Assembly: GCA_002336845.1 (NCBI GenBank)
Contig: DDEX01000100.1
Location: 1-51,822, forward strand
From: Rhodobacteraceae bacterium UBA1943
GTDB lineage: Bacteria; Pseudomonadota; Alphaproteobacteria; Rhodobacterales; Rhodobacteraceae
Length of the DNA: 51,822 bases
Direction of reading: 5' to 3'
The notes under the pieces were generated by a model. It was not told the origin of the DNA, did no database searches, and saw only the letters and a list, made by a program, of their open reading frames with translations. The first letter of the stretch is position 1, and each line of letters starts with the position of its first letter. Shown piece by piece: positions 1-9,030 of this stretch. A program made the position numbers and the translations under genes.

Positions 1-1500
1 GATGTTTGTATCAATCTGGCCCACGGCGGCCAGCACCGACAGGCCAAGGCCCAGCCCCAGCACCACCTGAACCGTGCCCGCCCGTGGCCCGCCAATCGCC
101 GCCAGCGCCAGCCGCAGGGTCGGCCGGCCGTGCAACGCAGGCCGCCGCGCCAAATGGCGCGCGAGGCGCATCAGCCCAACGGCCGCGAGTGCCAATAGCC
201 CCAAGGCCGCCAGAACCCCGCTGGCCACGCCCAGCGCCAGCTTCCAGGCGCCGGATAGAACCGCGGCCCCGCCGATCAGAAGCAGCACCAGCAGGATGAC
301 CAGAATGATATGGCGCGCCGCAGGCCAGCCGCCAATCCCACCGCGATACAGCGCCGCCGCCCGTATGCGTGCCGCGCGGGCAAGGGGCCACAGCGCGAAG
401 AGGAAGGCCGAGGTCAGGCCGTAGAACACCGCCTCGAACACCGGGCGGGGATAGAGCGCAAGGGTTACCGGAAAGGGCAGGGCGGCGGTGATCTGGCGCG
501 CAAAGACCAGCGGCAAGCCGACCCCAAGGATCAAGCCCAACCCCACGCCCGCGCCCGCCAATACCGCGACCTGCAACAGCGAGGCGCGGAAGATCATCTG
601 CCCGTCTGCCCCCAGCGTGCGCAGGGTCGCCAGCGTGGAAATCCGCGCCTCCAGCCAGGCCCGAACTGCCGATGCGATGCCGATGCCACCCACTGCCATG
701 CCCGAAAGACCCACAAGGATCAGGAAGGCACCGACCTGATCGACAAACCGCTCTACCCCCGGCGCGGCCCGGCGCCGGTCGGTCCAGCGAAGGCCGGTTT
801 CGCGGAACTTCGCCTCGGCTTCGGCCTTCAGCCGGGACAGGTCGGCCTTGGGTGGCAGGATCATCCGGTAAGAGGTGTCGAACAGCGTGCCCGGCTGCAA
901 AAGGCCCGACTGTGCCAGATCGGCCGTCCTCACCAGCGTGCGCGGTGCCATCTGAAAGCCGCCGGTGGCGCTGTCAGGCTCGCGTGCCAGAAGGGCGGTC
1001 AGTACGAAATCCTGCGTGCCAAGGCGAAAGCTGTCGCCCGGTTTCAGCCCCATCTGGTCCGCCAGCAGGGGCTCCATCACCGCGCCGGGCAGGCCATCCT
1101 TGCCCGCAAGCGCCTGTGGCAACGTCAGGTCGCCCGACAGATCGACCTTGCCCAGCAGCGGATAGGACGCATCCACCGCCTTGACCTGCGTCAGCACCTG
1201 ATCCTCGTCCGCGACGGCCATCGAGCGGAACTCGACCACCTCCGAGGTTTTGGTGGCGATGCCCGCCATCCACGCCTTTTCGGCGTCAGAGGCAAAGCGA
1301 TAGGTAAATTCTGCCTGCGCATCGCCACCCAGGATGACGGCGCCCTGTTCGGTCAACCCCGCCTCGATGGCCGCGCGCACCATGCCGACGGCGGCAATCG
1401 CGGCCACCCCAAGCGCGAGGCAGATCAGGAAGATGCGAAACCCCGCGATGCCGCCGCGCAATTCGCGCCGGGCGATGTTGGCGGCGACGGCCCAGTTCAT
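1..1500 (-). CDS. ABC exporter permease, FtsX/YbbP type (3' end outside window)
   Basis: About 500 codons are open and run off the left edge, so the C-terminus is missing. The protein begins MNWAVAANIARRELRGG, followed by a first membrane span at residues 20-42. An extracytoplasmic MacB-like region of about 200 residues comes next. Then comes a cluster of hydrophobic spans with the FtsX-type sequence RISTLATLRTLGAD between them (about residues 250-330), and further spans near 410-450. This is the architecture of YbbP-like permeases with two FtsX domains. Its start overlaps the stop of the upstream ATPase gene by ATGA, so the two are co-translated. By family analogy it exports or extracts a lipid or hydrophobic substrate at the inner membrane; the substrate cannot be read from sequence. 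Confidence 0.85.
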   Translation of the reverse strand, partial: MNWAVAANIARRELRGGIAGFRIFLICLALGVAAIAAVGMVRAAIEAGLTEQGAVILGGDAQAEFTYRFASDAEKAWMAGIATKTSEVVEFRSMAVADEDQVLTQVKAVDASYPLLGKVDLSGDLTLPQALAGKDGLPGAVMEPLLADQMGLKPGDSFRLGTQDFVLTALLAREPDSATGGFQMAPRTLVRTADLAQSGLLQPGTLFDTSYRMILPPKADLSRLKAEAEAKFRETGLRWTDRRRAAPGVERFVDQVGAFLILVGLSGMAVGGIGIASAVRAWLEARISTLATLRTLGADGQMIFRASLLQVAVLAGAGVGLGLILGVGLPLVFARQITAALPFPVTLALYPRPVFEAVFYGLTSAFLFALWPLARAARIRAAALYRGGIGGWPAARHIILVILLVLLLIGGAAVLSGAWKLALGVASGVLAALGLLALAAVGLMRLARHLARRPALHGRPTLRLALAAIGGPRAGTVQVVLGLGLGLSVLAAVGQIDTNI

Positions 1501-2177
1501 GCCGCCTGTCCTTCAATCCGGCCATCCGCCAGCCGGATGATCCGGTCGCAGCGCGCTGCCAGTTCGGGGGCGTGTGTGACCATCACCAAGGTCGCGCCAT
1601 GCCGGTCACGCAAGGAAAACAGCAGGTCCATGATCGCGGCGCCATTGGCACTGTCGAGGTTGCCGGTGGGCTCATCTGCCAAAAGCACGGCAGGCCGGGG
1701 AGCGGCGGCGCGGGCAAGGGCCACGCGCTGTTGTTCGCCCCCCGAAAGCTGGGCGGGATAGTGGCCCATGCGGTGCGACAGGCCCACTGCCTCCATCTCT
1801 GCCGCCGCGCGGGCAAAGGCATCCCGAGCGCCTGCAATCTCCATCGGCAGGGCCACGTTTTCCAGCGCCGTCATCGTGGGAATAAGGTGGAAATTCTGGA
1901 ACACCACCCCCATGCGGCCCCGCCGGAACTGCGCCAGCGCATCCTCGTCCATGGCGCCCAGATCCTGCCCCAGTGCGCTGACGCGGCCTGCCGTCGCCCG
2001 CTCAAGGCCCCCCATCAGCATAAGAAGCGAGGATTTGCCGGAACCTGACGGTCCGATCAAACCCAGGGTCTCGCCGGGGGTGACAGTCAGCGAAATTGCC
2101 CTAAGTATCTCGACAGGCCCGGCATTGCCGCGCAGTGTCAGGCCTACATTTTCCAGCCGCAGGACGGGTTCTGCCAT
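1497..2177 (-). CDS. ABC transporter ATP-binding protein, YbbA/LolD type
   Basis: A 226-residue nucleotide-binding subunit. Walker A is GPSGSGKSS near residue 43, the Q-loop is in VVFQNFHLIP, the signature is LSGGEQQRVALARA, Walker B is VLLADEPTGNLDS, and the switch histidine is in VTHAPEL. The short single-domain form and the DEPTGNLD motif place it in the LolD/MacB/YbbA group. It forms one operon with the permease downstream (ATGA overlap). The start codon lies almost on top of the start of the divergent esterase gene. The same gene trio (tesA divergent from ybbA-ybbP) occurs in Escherichia coli, which supports the YbbA assignment over LolD. Confidence 0.9.
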   Translation of the reverse strand: MAEPVLRLENVGLTLRGNAGPVEILRAISLTVTPGETLGLIGPSGSGKSSLLMLMGGLERATAGRVSALGQDLGAMDEDALAQFRRGRMGVVFQNFHLIPTMTALENVALPMEIAGARDAFARAAAEMEAVGLSHRMGHYPAQLSGGEQQRVALARAAAPRPAVLLADEPTGNLDSANGAAIMDLLFSLRDRHGATLVMVTHAPELAARCDRIIRLADGRIEGQAA

Positions 2178-2865
2178 GTTTCACCTTTCGATGCCGCGTT
2201 TCAGATATGTCTCGCGGCATGGGGTCCGCAATGTCTGCATGGCCTTGGCGCTGATCTTTTCTGCACCTGCATGGGCAGAGCCGGTGAAGGTGGTGGCCTT
2301 GGGCGACAGTCTGACGGCGGGCTATGGCCTTGCCCCCGAAGACGGATTCGTTCCGCAGTTGCAGGGCTGGCTTGCGGCGCAGGGGCGTGAGGTGACGGTG
2401 GTGAACGCCGGTGTCTCGGGCGACACCACGGCGGGGGGCCTGTCGCGGCTGGATTGGAGCCTGACGCCCGGCACGCAGGCCGTGATCGTGGAGCTTGGCG
2501 GCAATGACATGCTGCGCGGCCTGCCGCCCGAGGAAGTGCGGGCAAACCTTGAGGCAATCCTGAAGGGTGTGCAGGCGCGCGGCCTGCCGGTGCTGCTGGT
2601 GGGAATGCAGGCGCCAGGCAACTACGGCGCCGATTACAAGACCGCCTTCGATGAGGTCTATCCCGATCTGGCGGTGAAATATGATGCGGTTCTGGTGCCG
2701 TCGTTCTTTGCGCCGCTGTTGGAAGCGGGCGATCTCGCTGTCGCGCGATCCATGATGCAGGCAGATGGCATTCACCCCAATGCCACAGGCGTGAAGCAGA
2801 TCGTCGCCGGGCTGGGGCCGAAGGTGCTGGAGCTTCTCGACAGGGTGCAGACCGGCAAGCCCTGA
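2176..2865 (+). CDS. tesA: Secreted SGNH-family esterase, TesA-like (arylesterase / lysophospholipase)
   Basis: All four SGNH blocks are present: ALGDSLTAGYG with the nucleophilic Ser, NAGVSGDTTAGG with the oxyanion Gly, ELGGNDMLRGL with the oxyanion Asn, and the C-terminal QADGIHPNATG with the catalytic Asp and His. The N-terminus is a signal peptide ending APAWA before the mature EPVKVVALGD, so the enzyme acts in the periplasm on esters or lysophospholipids. The ATG at 2176 is chosen because AGGACGG lies about 11 nt upstream; ATG codons at 2191 and 2239 are possible alternatives. The gene is divergent from the YbbA-type ATPase with no free intergenic DNA, so promoters must lie inside the neighbouring coding sequence. 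Confidence 0.88.
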   Translation: MFHLSMPRFRYVSRHGVRNVCMALALIFSAPAWAEPVKVVALGDSLTAGYGLAPEDGFVPQLQGWLAAQGREVTVVNAGVSGDTTAGGLSRLDWSLTPGTQAVIVELGGNDMLRGLPPEEVRANLEAILKGVQARGLPVLLVGMQAPGNYGADYKTAFDEVYPDLAVKYDAVLVPSFFAPLLEAGDLAVARSMMQADGIHPNATGVKQIVAGLGPKVLELLDRVQTGKP

Positions 2866-2960
2866 TGGATGCGACGGCGCGTTGACGCTGCCGGGCATCT
2901 GCCCCTCTGGTCTTTCCTGTAGGAGAAAGGCATCTTCCGCCCGTTTCGGAGTTGCTTCTC

Positions 2961-4373
2961 ATGTCCCTTCACGACGATCTCGTCGCTCTGCTCGGTCCGG
3001 CCCATGTGCTGACCGACGATGACCTTGCCCGTTACCGCGCCGAATGGTCGGGCCATTACGCGCCCGATCCCGCCATCGTCGCCCGCCCCGCGAATACGCA
3101 AGAGGTGGCGGAGGTGGTCAAGATTGCGGCCCGGCACGGTGTGCCGGTGGTGCCGGTTTCTGGGCTGACAGGGCTTGTCGGTGGCGCGATGACAAAGGGC
3201 GGGCTTATGGTTTCGGTTGAACGCCTGAACCGCATCCGCGAGATTCGGCCCGAGGCGCGGACGGTGATTGTCGAGGCCGGCGTGGTGCTGTCGCGGCTGC
3301 ATGATGCCGCGGCGGAGCATGGCCTCTATTTTCCGCTATGGTTCGGCGCGCGCGGTTCCGCGATGATCGGCGGGGTTCTGTCCACCAATGCGGGCGGATC
3401 GAACGTGCTGCGCTATGGCTCCACCCGTGCCTTGTGCCTTGGGCTGGAGGTGGTGCTGCCCGACGGCCGGGTGCTGAACCTGATGAGCGAGCTGCACAAG
3501 GACAACTCGGGCTATGACCTGAAGCAACTGTTCATCGGGGCTGAGGGCACGCTGGGTATCATCACCGCGGCGGTGATGAAGCTGGTGCCCGCACCCCGCG
3601 CCTATGCCACGGCCACGCTGGCCGCGCGGTCCCTGCCCGATGCGCTGGTGCTGCTGAACCGGCTGCGCGCAGCGACAGGCGGACTGGTCGAGGCGTTCGA
3701 GTACATGCCCGCCACCTATATGCAGCGCCTGTCCGAGGCGCGACCCGATGTGGCGCTGCCCTTTGGCGGCGTGCGGTATGAGACGAACATTCTTGTCGAG
3801 GTGGCGGCGACCGCACCACGCGATGCCGATATGACCGAAGACGGCACCGTGCCCCTGACGGCGCTGCTGGAAGAGACCCTTGGCCAGTTGATCGAGGAAG
3901 GCGCGGTGCTGGATGCCGAGATCGCGCAGAACGAGGCGCAGCGGCTGGCCATGTGGCACCGGCGCGAGCTTGCCGCCGAAATCACCATGGCGCGCCAGCC
4001 GACGATTGATACCGACATCGCGCTGCCGCTGCATCTGGTGCCCGATTTCTTTGCACAGATCGAGGCGCGCCTGCCATCGCTTGATGCTGGCTGCGAGACG
4101 CTATCGGTGGCCCATCTGGGCGATGGCAACATCCATTACACGGTTTTCCCGACCCGAGACGATCCGGCGCTTTATGACGCTGTGATTGAGGCTGTCGAGG
4201 ATGTGGTGCAGGATCTGCACGGCAGTTTCTCGGCCGAACATGGGGTGGGGCTATCGAAGTTGGCCACGATGAAGCGGCGGAAAGACCCGGTTGCTTTGGC
4301 CGTGATGCAGGCAATCAAACAGGCGATTGATCCCGAGGGGCGGATGAACCCCGGCAAGGTCATCCCTGAATGA
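2961..4373 (+). CDS. FAD-binding oxidoreductase, GlcD / D-lactate dehydrogenase type
   Basis: A 470-residue protein. The N-terminal FAD_binding_4 domain carries VVPVSGLTGLVGGA and a second flavin-contact stretch MIGGVLSTNAGGSN. The C-terminal FAD-oxidase domain contains HLGDGNIHYTVFP and ends HGVGLSKLATMKRRKDP with PEGRMNPGKVIPE, the usual end of the glycolate oxidase GlcD, D-lactate and D-2-hydroxyglutarate dehydrogenase group. It oxidises a D-2-hydroxy acid with FAD; the exact substrate is not determinable here. The ATG at 2961 fits the family N-terminus (MSLHDDLVALLG). The stop overlaps the next gene, an MFS carrier, by ATGA, suggesting paired uptake and oxidation of one substrate (inference). 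Confidence 0.88.
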   Translation: MSLHDDLVALLGPAHVLTDDDLARYRAEWSGHYAPDPAIVARPANTQEVAEVVKIAARHGVPVVPVSGLTGLVGGAMTKGGLMVSVERLNRIREIRPEARTVIVEAGVVLSRLHDAAAEHGLYFPLWFGARGSAMIGGVLSTNAGGSNVLRYGSTRALCLGLEVVLPDGRVLNLMSELHKDNSGYDLKQLFIGAEGTLGIITAAVMKLVPAPRAYATATLAARSLPDALVLLNRLRAATGGLVEAFEYMPATYMQRLSEARPDVALPFGGVRYETNILVEVAATAPRDADMTEDGTVPLTALLEETLGQLIEEGAVLDAEIAQNEAQRLAMWHRRELAAEITMARQPTIDTDIALPLHLVPDFFAQIEARLPSLDAGCETLSVAHLGDGNIHYTVFPTRDDPALYDAVIEAVEDVVQDLHGSFSAEHGVGLSKLATMKRRKDPVALAVMQAIKQAIDPEGRMNPGKVIPE

Positions 4374-5596
4374 GCCCGCTTGCCCAGATTGCCCGCCAGC
4401 CCGTGCTGCGGATGCTGGCGCTGATGCTGGTCTTGCAGGGGGCCCACAGCGCGGCGATCTATCCTTATCTGTCGCGGATCGCCATTCATGAGGTCGGCCT
4501 GTCGGACAACGGTCTGGCGTTGCTGATGACGTTTTCCTCGGGCTTTTCGGTGGCGGCCTCGGTGCTGATCGGGGTGATCGGCGATCAGCGGGCAAACCGC
4601 AAGACGCTGGTCATCGTCACGTCGGGCGCGGCGCTGATCGGCAATCTGGCCATGCTGTTCTGGCCCGGCGTGATCAGCCTGATCGTGGCGCATGGCGTGA
4701 TGTTTCCGCTGGCATGGAGCCTGCTGGGCCAGTCTTTCGCGCTGGCCGGTCTGGTCATGGCGGGTCAGCCGGGGCGCGACGGGGTGCAGGCGGTCATTCG
4801 GGCAGGGCTGTCTGCGGGGTTTCTGGCGCTGCTCGTCTGGTTCACCTTTGCCTTCGCCGACAGGTTCGTGCCCGGCCAGATTTATCTGGCGGGGTCGATT
4901 TTCAGCGCGGGACTGCTGGCAGTTGCGGTGTTGATGTGGCCGCGCGATGGCCGGGGAACGTGGAACCACGCGCCTTCGGGCCTGAACCTGATCCAGAGTT
5001 TCGCCGAGATCGCACGCCCGGCGATTGTGCTGCGGATGGGGTTGCTGGGGGTTATCCTGTCGATCGGGGCGCTGTACATGGTGCTGGTTTCGCTGATCTT
5101 TCAGGCCAGCCCCGGGCGGTCGGCTGGCGACGTCGCGCTGTATGTCGGCATGGTCGCGGGGTGGGAGGTGCCTTTCATGCTGGCGCTGTCGCGGCTGGCG
5201 GGGCGGGTCAGGCGGGCGACCCAGATTGCCATCGGTGCGGCAATTTACACCGGGCATCTGGCCTTGATGCCGGTCTTGGTAGGACACTGGACAATCTGGC
5301 TTTTGCCGCTTTTGGCGGGCATGGGAGGGGCCACGATCCTGACGCTGCCGATCGGCTATTATCAGGACCTGACACACGGGCGCACCGGGGCGGCGGCGGC
5401 CCTGTTCGCATTGCAAAAGCTGGTCAGCGACGTTTGTGCGGCGGCAATCTTCGCGGTTGGCATGGCGGTTGGCGGCTATGGGACGACCGCTCTGATCGGA
5501 TCGGTCGTGACGCTGCTGGCGGCGCTGGGCCTTTATCTGGCAGACCGGCGCAATGATGTGGCCTTTGCCGTGCCAGTTCGCCCGGTTCAGCCCTAG
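4370..5596 (+). CDS. MFS transporter
   Basis: A 408-residue polytopic protein with about 12 hydrophobic segments. The loop between the second and third spans reads GVIGDQRANRKTL, the major facilitator signature loop (G-x3-D-x2-x-R-x-x). A second half beginning near residue 215 (PAIVLRMGLLGVILSIGALYMVL) repeats the six-span pattern. It is located in the inner membrane and probably driven by proton motive force. It overlaps the FAD oxidase gene by 4 bp, so the two are almost certainly translated together. It may import the oxidase substrate or a sugar; the substrate is not visible from sequence. The stop lies 3 bp from that of the convergent EamA gene. Confidence 0.85.
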   Translation: MSPLAQIARQPVLRMLALMLVLQGAHSAAIYPYLSRIAIHEVGLSDNGLALLMTFSSGFSVAASVLIGVIGDQRANRKTLVIVTSGAALIGNLAMLFWPGVISLIVAHGVMFPLAWSLLGQSFALAGLVMAGQPGRDGVQAVIRAGLSAGFLALLVWFTFAFADRFVPGQIYLAGSIFSAGLLAVAVLMWPRDGRGTWNHAPSGLNLIQSFAEIARPAIVLRMGLLGVILSIGALYMVLVSLIFQASPGRSAGDVALYVGMVAGWEVPFMLALSRLAGRVRRATQIAIGAAIYTGHLALMPVLVGHWTIWLLPLLAGMGGATILTLPIGYYQDLTHGRTGAAAALFALQKLVSDVCAAAIFAVGMAVGGYGTTALIGSVVTLLAALGLYLADRRNDVAFAVPVRPVQP

Positions 5597-5599
5597 GCC

Positions 5600-6520
5600 T
5601 CACCCCTGTGGTGTCATCGCCTTGCGCTGGCGTGCGCGTTCCAGCCCAAGCCGCCGTTCGCGCCAGATGATCAGAAGGCCCGCGGTGACAACCAGCGCCG
5701 CGCCGCCCAGAACGGTCGGCGTGGGCACCTCGGCAAAGACGAACCAGCCGATCAGCAGCGCAAAGATCATCGAGGCATAGTCGAAGGGCGCGACCAGAGA
5801 GGCATCGGCCTCGCGGTAACTGGCGGTCAGCAATATCTGCCCCGCGCCGCCCAAAAGGCCCGCCCCCACCAGCAGCGCCGCCTCTGCCGGCGTGGGCATG
5901 ACCCAGCCGAAGGGAATGGTGATCAGCGACAGGCAGGTGGCAGTGACCGAGAACCAGAACACGATGACCGGCGTGCGCTCGGTCGCGACCAGCTTGCGCA
6001 CCGTTACCTGCGCCAGCGCGGCAAAGATAGCACCCCCCAGCACCACGACGGCGCCGAAGGCCTCTGCCGTGCCGGCAGCGCCCTTGGTCACGGTCAGGCG
6101 GGGCGACAGCACGATCAGCACGCCGATCATACCAAGGATGACGGTCGAGATGCGGAATAGCCGCACTTCCTCGCCCAGAAACATCGCGGCAAAGATCACG
6201 GTCAGCAGGGGGGCGGCATAGCCGATGGCCGTCACCTCGGGCAGCGGCAGATAGGCAAGGCCGGAAAAACCCAACCCCATGGCCAGCGTGCCCATCAGCC
6301 CGCGCCAGACATGGCCCCACGGATTGGCCGTGCCCACACCGTGCCGCAGATCGCCCACCACCGCCAGCCAGGTCACGATGACCGGAATGGCGAAGAACGA
6401 ACGGAAAAACACCGCCTCGCCCCCCGGCACATGGCCGGAGGTGGCCTTGATCATCGCCGACATGACGATGAAGATCAGGACCGAGCCGAGTTTGAAGGCG
6501 ATGCCGCGCAGCGGGCGCAT
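5600..6520 (-). CDS. EamA-family (DMT) transporter
   Basis: A 306-residue protein with ten predicted hydrophobic spans arranged as two EamA repeats. The first half is MRPLRGIAFKLGSVLIFIVMSAMIKATSG onward; the second begins near residue 150 (GAVVVLGGAIFAALAQVTVRKL). The motif GYAAPLLTVIFAAMFLGEEV at the end of the first repeat, and FDYASMIFALLIGWFVFAEVP in the second, are the typical hydrophobic stretches followed by an acidic GE/AE turn. Members export metabolites such as amino acids or purines. The C-terminal tail is cytoplasmic and basic (RRLGLERARQRK). The gene stands alone, convergent with the MFS gene. The ATG at 6520 matches the family start. Confidence 0.85.
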   Translation of the reverse strand: MRPLRGIAFKLGSVLIFIVMSAMIKATSGHVPGGEAVFFRSFFAIPVIVTWLAVVGDLRHGVGTANPWGHVWRGLMGTLAMGLGFSGLAYLPLPEVTAIGYAAPLLTVIFAAMFLGEEVRLFRISTVILGMIGVLIVLSPRLTVTKGAAGTAEAFGAVVVLGGAIFAALAQVTVRKLVATERTPVIVFWFSVTATCLSLITIPFGWVMPTPAEAALLVGAGLLGGAGQILLTASYREADASLVAPFDYASMIFALLIGWFVFAEVPTPTVLGGAALVVTAGLLIIWRERRLGLERARQRKAMTPQG

Positions 6521-6600
6521 GTGGATTCCTTTTGCGCGCCGGGTTTGCGCCAGTAAGGTGCCGGGCGCAAGCGGGGTTTTGGCAGGGCAGGCCCGACTTT

Positions 6601-7002
6601 TTATGGTGATCGGACAGGGATGCGCCGCTTTTGGAACCCGGTTTGGGATTGTTCAAAGCCCGCGCTCAAATAGAACCGCAGTGTCTCGGCCTTGTCCGAT
6701 CCCGTTAAAAGCATGACCTTATAGCACCCTGCGTCCCACGCCGCCGCCACCGCCCTATCCAGAATCTGCGTGCCGTAGCCGCGCCTGCTATAAAGTCGGT
6801 GGGTAACGACATTTTCGATCAGCCCATAAGGGCTGCCGCCGCGCGTCAGATTCGGCACCACGACCAGACTGCACGACGCGACAACGGCGCTGCCAAGTCT
6901 GGCAATGAAAATGCTGCTGCTTTCATAGGCCAAGAAGCGGCCAAGAATATCGCTGGGCACGTCCAGATTCGGGCGTGCATCATCCGGGACAAGATGTTGA
7001 TA
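6601..7002 (-). pseudogene. GNAT acetyltransferase remnant lacking its N-terminus
   Basis: The reading frame covers most of a GNAT fold: SDILGRFLAYESSSIFIARL, then SLVVVPNLTRGGSPYGLIEN, then the acetyl-CoA loop region RLYSRRGYGTQILDRAVAAAW, and the C-terminal GCYKVMLLTG and FYLSAGFEQSQTGFQKRR. These match a common GNAT subfamily of about 150 residues. Homology stops at YQHLVPDD (about 7002). The expected first 15 or so residues and any plausible start codon with a ribosome site are missing, although the frame stays open upstream into unrelated sequence. The break abuts a second GNAT fragment on the other strand, so I read this as a truncated gene. An alternative non-ATG start cannot be excluded. 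Confidence 0.6.
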
Positions 7003-7056
7003 TCTGTATCTGTCGCCAGACCAACAGGGCAAAGGTATCGGGCGGTGGATTGTTAA

Positions 7057-7203
7057 AACGATCAAGGCAAGGCCCTTGGGCTTGGTCTGCCGATCCGCCT
7101 GATGGCGCTGCACGACAGCGCGGCAAATGCGTTTTACCTGGGCGCCGGTTTTCGGGCCAACGGGTCTGAAGGCTTTGACATCCATTACGAGTGGCAGCCG
7201 TAA
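7057..7203 (+). pseudogene. C-terminal fragment of a second GNAT acetyltransferase
   Basis: A short open stretch bounded by a stop at 7054 and a TAA at 7201 translates to GLPIRLMALHDSAANAFYLG followed by AGFRANGSEGFDIHYEWQP. This is the last strand-helix-strand of a GNAT protein: the N-A-FY-GAGF motif is the acetyl-CoA-proximal helix and beta-bulge end. About 100 N-terminal residues are absent. It is too short to fold alone and has no start. It points away from the truncated GNAT at 6601-7002, so both genes lost their 5' ends at the same place. It lies immediately upstream of the adenine deaminase gene. Confidence 0.55.
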
Positions 7204-7261
7204 CGCCCGCCCCTTGCGCTTCCACGCCCCTTGCGCTTCCCTGATCGCGAAGGAGACTGCC

Positions 7262-8974
7262 ATGCCCGACATCCGCGCCCGCGCCCCACTGTCCGACCGT
7301 ATTGCCCAAGGTCGGGGGCAGGAGCCCGCCGATCTGGTGCTGAAAGGCGCGCGCGTGTTCGACCTGATTTCTGGCGAATTGGTGGAAACCGATGTGGCGA
7401 TCTGCGGCGATACCATCGTCGGCATCTTCGGCAGTTATAGGGGCCACCGAGAGGTCGATGTGGCGGGCAAGGTGCTGGTGCCTGGCTTCATCGACACCCA
7501 TCTGCATATCGAAAGCTCGCTGATAACGCCGTTCGAGTTTGACCGCTGCGTCACCCCGCGCGGGGTGACGACGGCGATCTGTGATCCGCATGAGATTGCC
7601 AATGTCTGCGGGCTGACCGGCATAAACTACTTTCTGGAGGCTTCGACCCGCACGCTGATGGACATTCGGGTGCAGCTTTCAAGTTGCGTGCCCTCGACCC
7701 ATATGGAGACCACTGGCGCGCGGTTGGAGGCGGCGGATCTGATTCCTCTGATGGATCACCCCCGCAACATCGGGCTGGCCGAATTCATGAATTATCCCGG
7801 CGTCCTGATGCAGGATGCGGGCTGCATGGCAAAGCTGGAGGCGTGGAACGGGCGGCATATCGACGGACATGCGCCGCTGCTGCGGGGGCTGGACCTGAAT
7901 GGTTATCTCTCCGCAGGCATCCGCACCGAGCATGAGGCGACGGGCTATGACGAAGGGCTTGAAAAGCTGCGCAAGGGGATGCGGGTGCTGATCCGAGAGG
8001 GCTCGGTGTCGAAAGACCTGCACGCGCTGGTGGGGCTGCTGACCGAGCGGCACTCGCCCTATCTGTGCCTGTGTACCGATGACCGGAACCCCTTGGATAT
8101 TGCCGAGCACGGGCATCTGGACTGGATCATCCGCACTGCGATTGGCTTGGGCGCGCCGCCGCTGGCGGTGTATCGCGCGGCCAGCCTGTCGGCGGCAGAG
8201 GCCTTCGGGCTGAAGGATCGCGGCCTGATCGCGCCGGGGCGACGGGCGGATATTGCGGTGATCGACGGGCTGGAGGGCTGCCATGTGTCGGCGGTTTACG
8301 CGGGTGGCGTGGAGGTGACCGAGGCCGCCTTTGCCGCCCGCGACACCATTCCCCCCGTGGCGCGCCATTCGGTCAAGGCGCGGGCGGTGACGGCGGACAG
8401 CTTCCGCACCGGCGGCAATCGGGTGGAGACGCCGGTGATCGGGATTCTGCCGGGCAAGATCATTACCGAACATCTGACCTATGACATCGCGCCCGTGGAT
8501 GGCGACAAGCGCCCCGATCTGGCGCGCGACCTGATCAAGATTGCGGTGGTCGAACGCCACGGGGTGAACGGCAACATCGCTACCGGGTTCGTGAAGGGCT
8601 TTGGCCTGAAACGCGGCGCGATTGCCTCGACCGTTTGCCATGACCATCACAACATCGCGGTGGTCGGGGCTGATGCGGGAGACATGGCGTTGGCGGCGAA
8701 CCGGCTGGGGCAGATTGAGGGCGGCTTTGTCGTGGTGGAAGGGGGCAAGGTGTTGGCCGAATTGGCGCTGCCGGTTGCGGGGCTGATGAGCCTGAAATCC
8801 TTTGAAGAGGTGCATCAGGAGCTGATCGCGCTGCGGGCGGCGGCGAAATCGCTGGGTGTGGTGCTGGAAGAGCCGTTCCTGCAACTGGCCTTCCTTGCGC
8901 TGCCAGTGATCCCGCATCTGAAGATCACCGATCACGGCATGGTCGATGTCGATCGGTTCGAGGTTATTCCGTAG
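7262..8974 (+). CDS. ade: Adenine deaminase
   Basis: A 570-residue amidohydrolase that deaminates adenine to hypoxanthine in purine salvage. The metal-binding start of the barrel is VPGFIDTHLHIESS (about residues 73-86), followed by TTAICDPHEIANVCG, HIDGHAPLLRG, and EHEATGYDEGLEKL, which are adenine deaminase hallmarks. The C-terminal Ade domain carries NIATGFVKGFGLKRGAIAST and VCHDHHNIAVVG. The length fits the family. The ATG at 7262 is preceded by AAGGAG at a good distance; a longer in-frame reading upstream belongs to the GNAT debris. The gene is monocistronic and ends at a strong bidirectional hairpin before the convergent sulfate-activation gene. Confidence 0.93.
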   Translation: MPDIRARAPLSDRIAQGRGQEPADLVLKGARVFDLISGELVETDVAICGDTIVGIFGSYRGHREVDVAGKVLVPGFIDTHLHIESSLITPFEFDRCVTPRGVTTAICDPHEIANVCGLTGINYFLEASTRTLMDIRVQLSSCVPSTHMETTGARLEAADLIPLMDHPRNIGLAEFMNYPGVLMQDAGCMAKLEAWNGRHIDGHAPLLRGLDLNGYLSAGIRTEHEATGYDEGLEKLRKGMRVLIREGSVSKDLHALVGLLTERHSPYLCLCTDDRNPLDIAEHGHLDWIIRTAIGLGAPPLAVYRAASLSAAEAFGLKDRGLIAPGRRADIAVIDGLEGCHVSAVYAGGVEVTEAAFAARDTIPPVARHSVKARAVTADSFRTGGNRVETPVIGILPGKIITEHLTYDIAPVDGDKRPDLARDLIKIAVVERHGVNGNIATGFVKGFGLKRGAIASTVCHDHHNIAVVGADAGDMALAANRLGQIEGGFVVVEGGKVLAELALPVAGLMSLKSFEEVHQELIALRAAAKSLGVVLEEPFLQLAFLALPVIPHLKITDHGMVDVDRFEVIP

Positions 8975-9030
8975 GGCGGGGCCATGGTGCGTGGAATCAC
9001 GCACCAATCCATCGCATCATTGCGAAACGA

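Noticed and set aside
310..1761. A 483-codon plus-strand open frame
   Set aside because: It lies opposite the ABC permease and ATPase, whose frames carry clear domains. Long antisense frames are expected in GC-rich DNA; the product is Arg/Gln-rich low-complexity.
4172..5416. A 414-codon minus-strand open frame opposite the oxidase and MFS genes
   Set aside because: It crosses two real genes on the other strand and is a Gln/Arg/His-rich artefact.
8948..8960. GGTTCGA strings, here and in trmD near 32620, as tRNA T-loops
   Set aside because: They lie inside clear coding sequence, and no acceptor stem, anticodon arm or CCA could be built around them. No tRNA gene was found by eye in the window.
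7679..9007. A 442-codon minus-strand open frame opposite ade
   Set aside because: Shadow of adenine deaminase, with biased composition and no motif.
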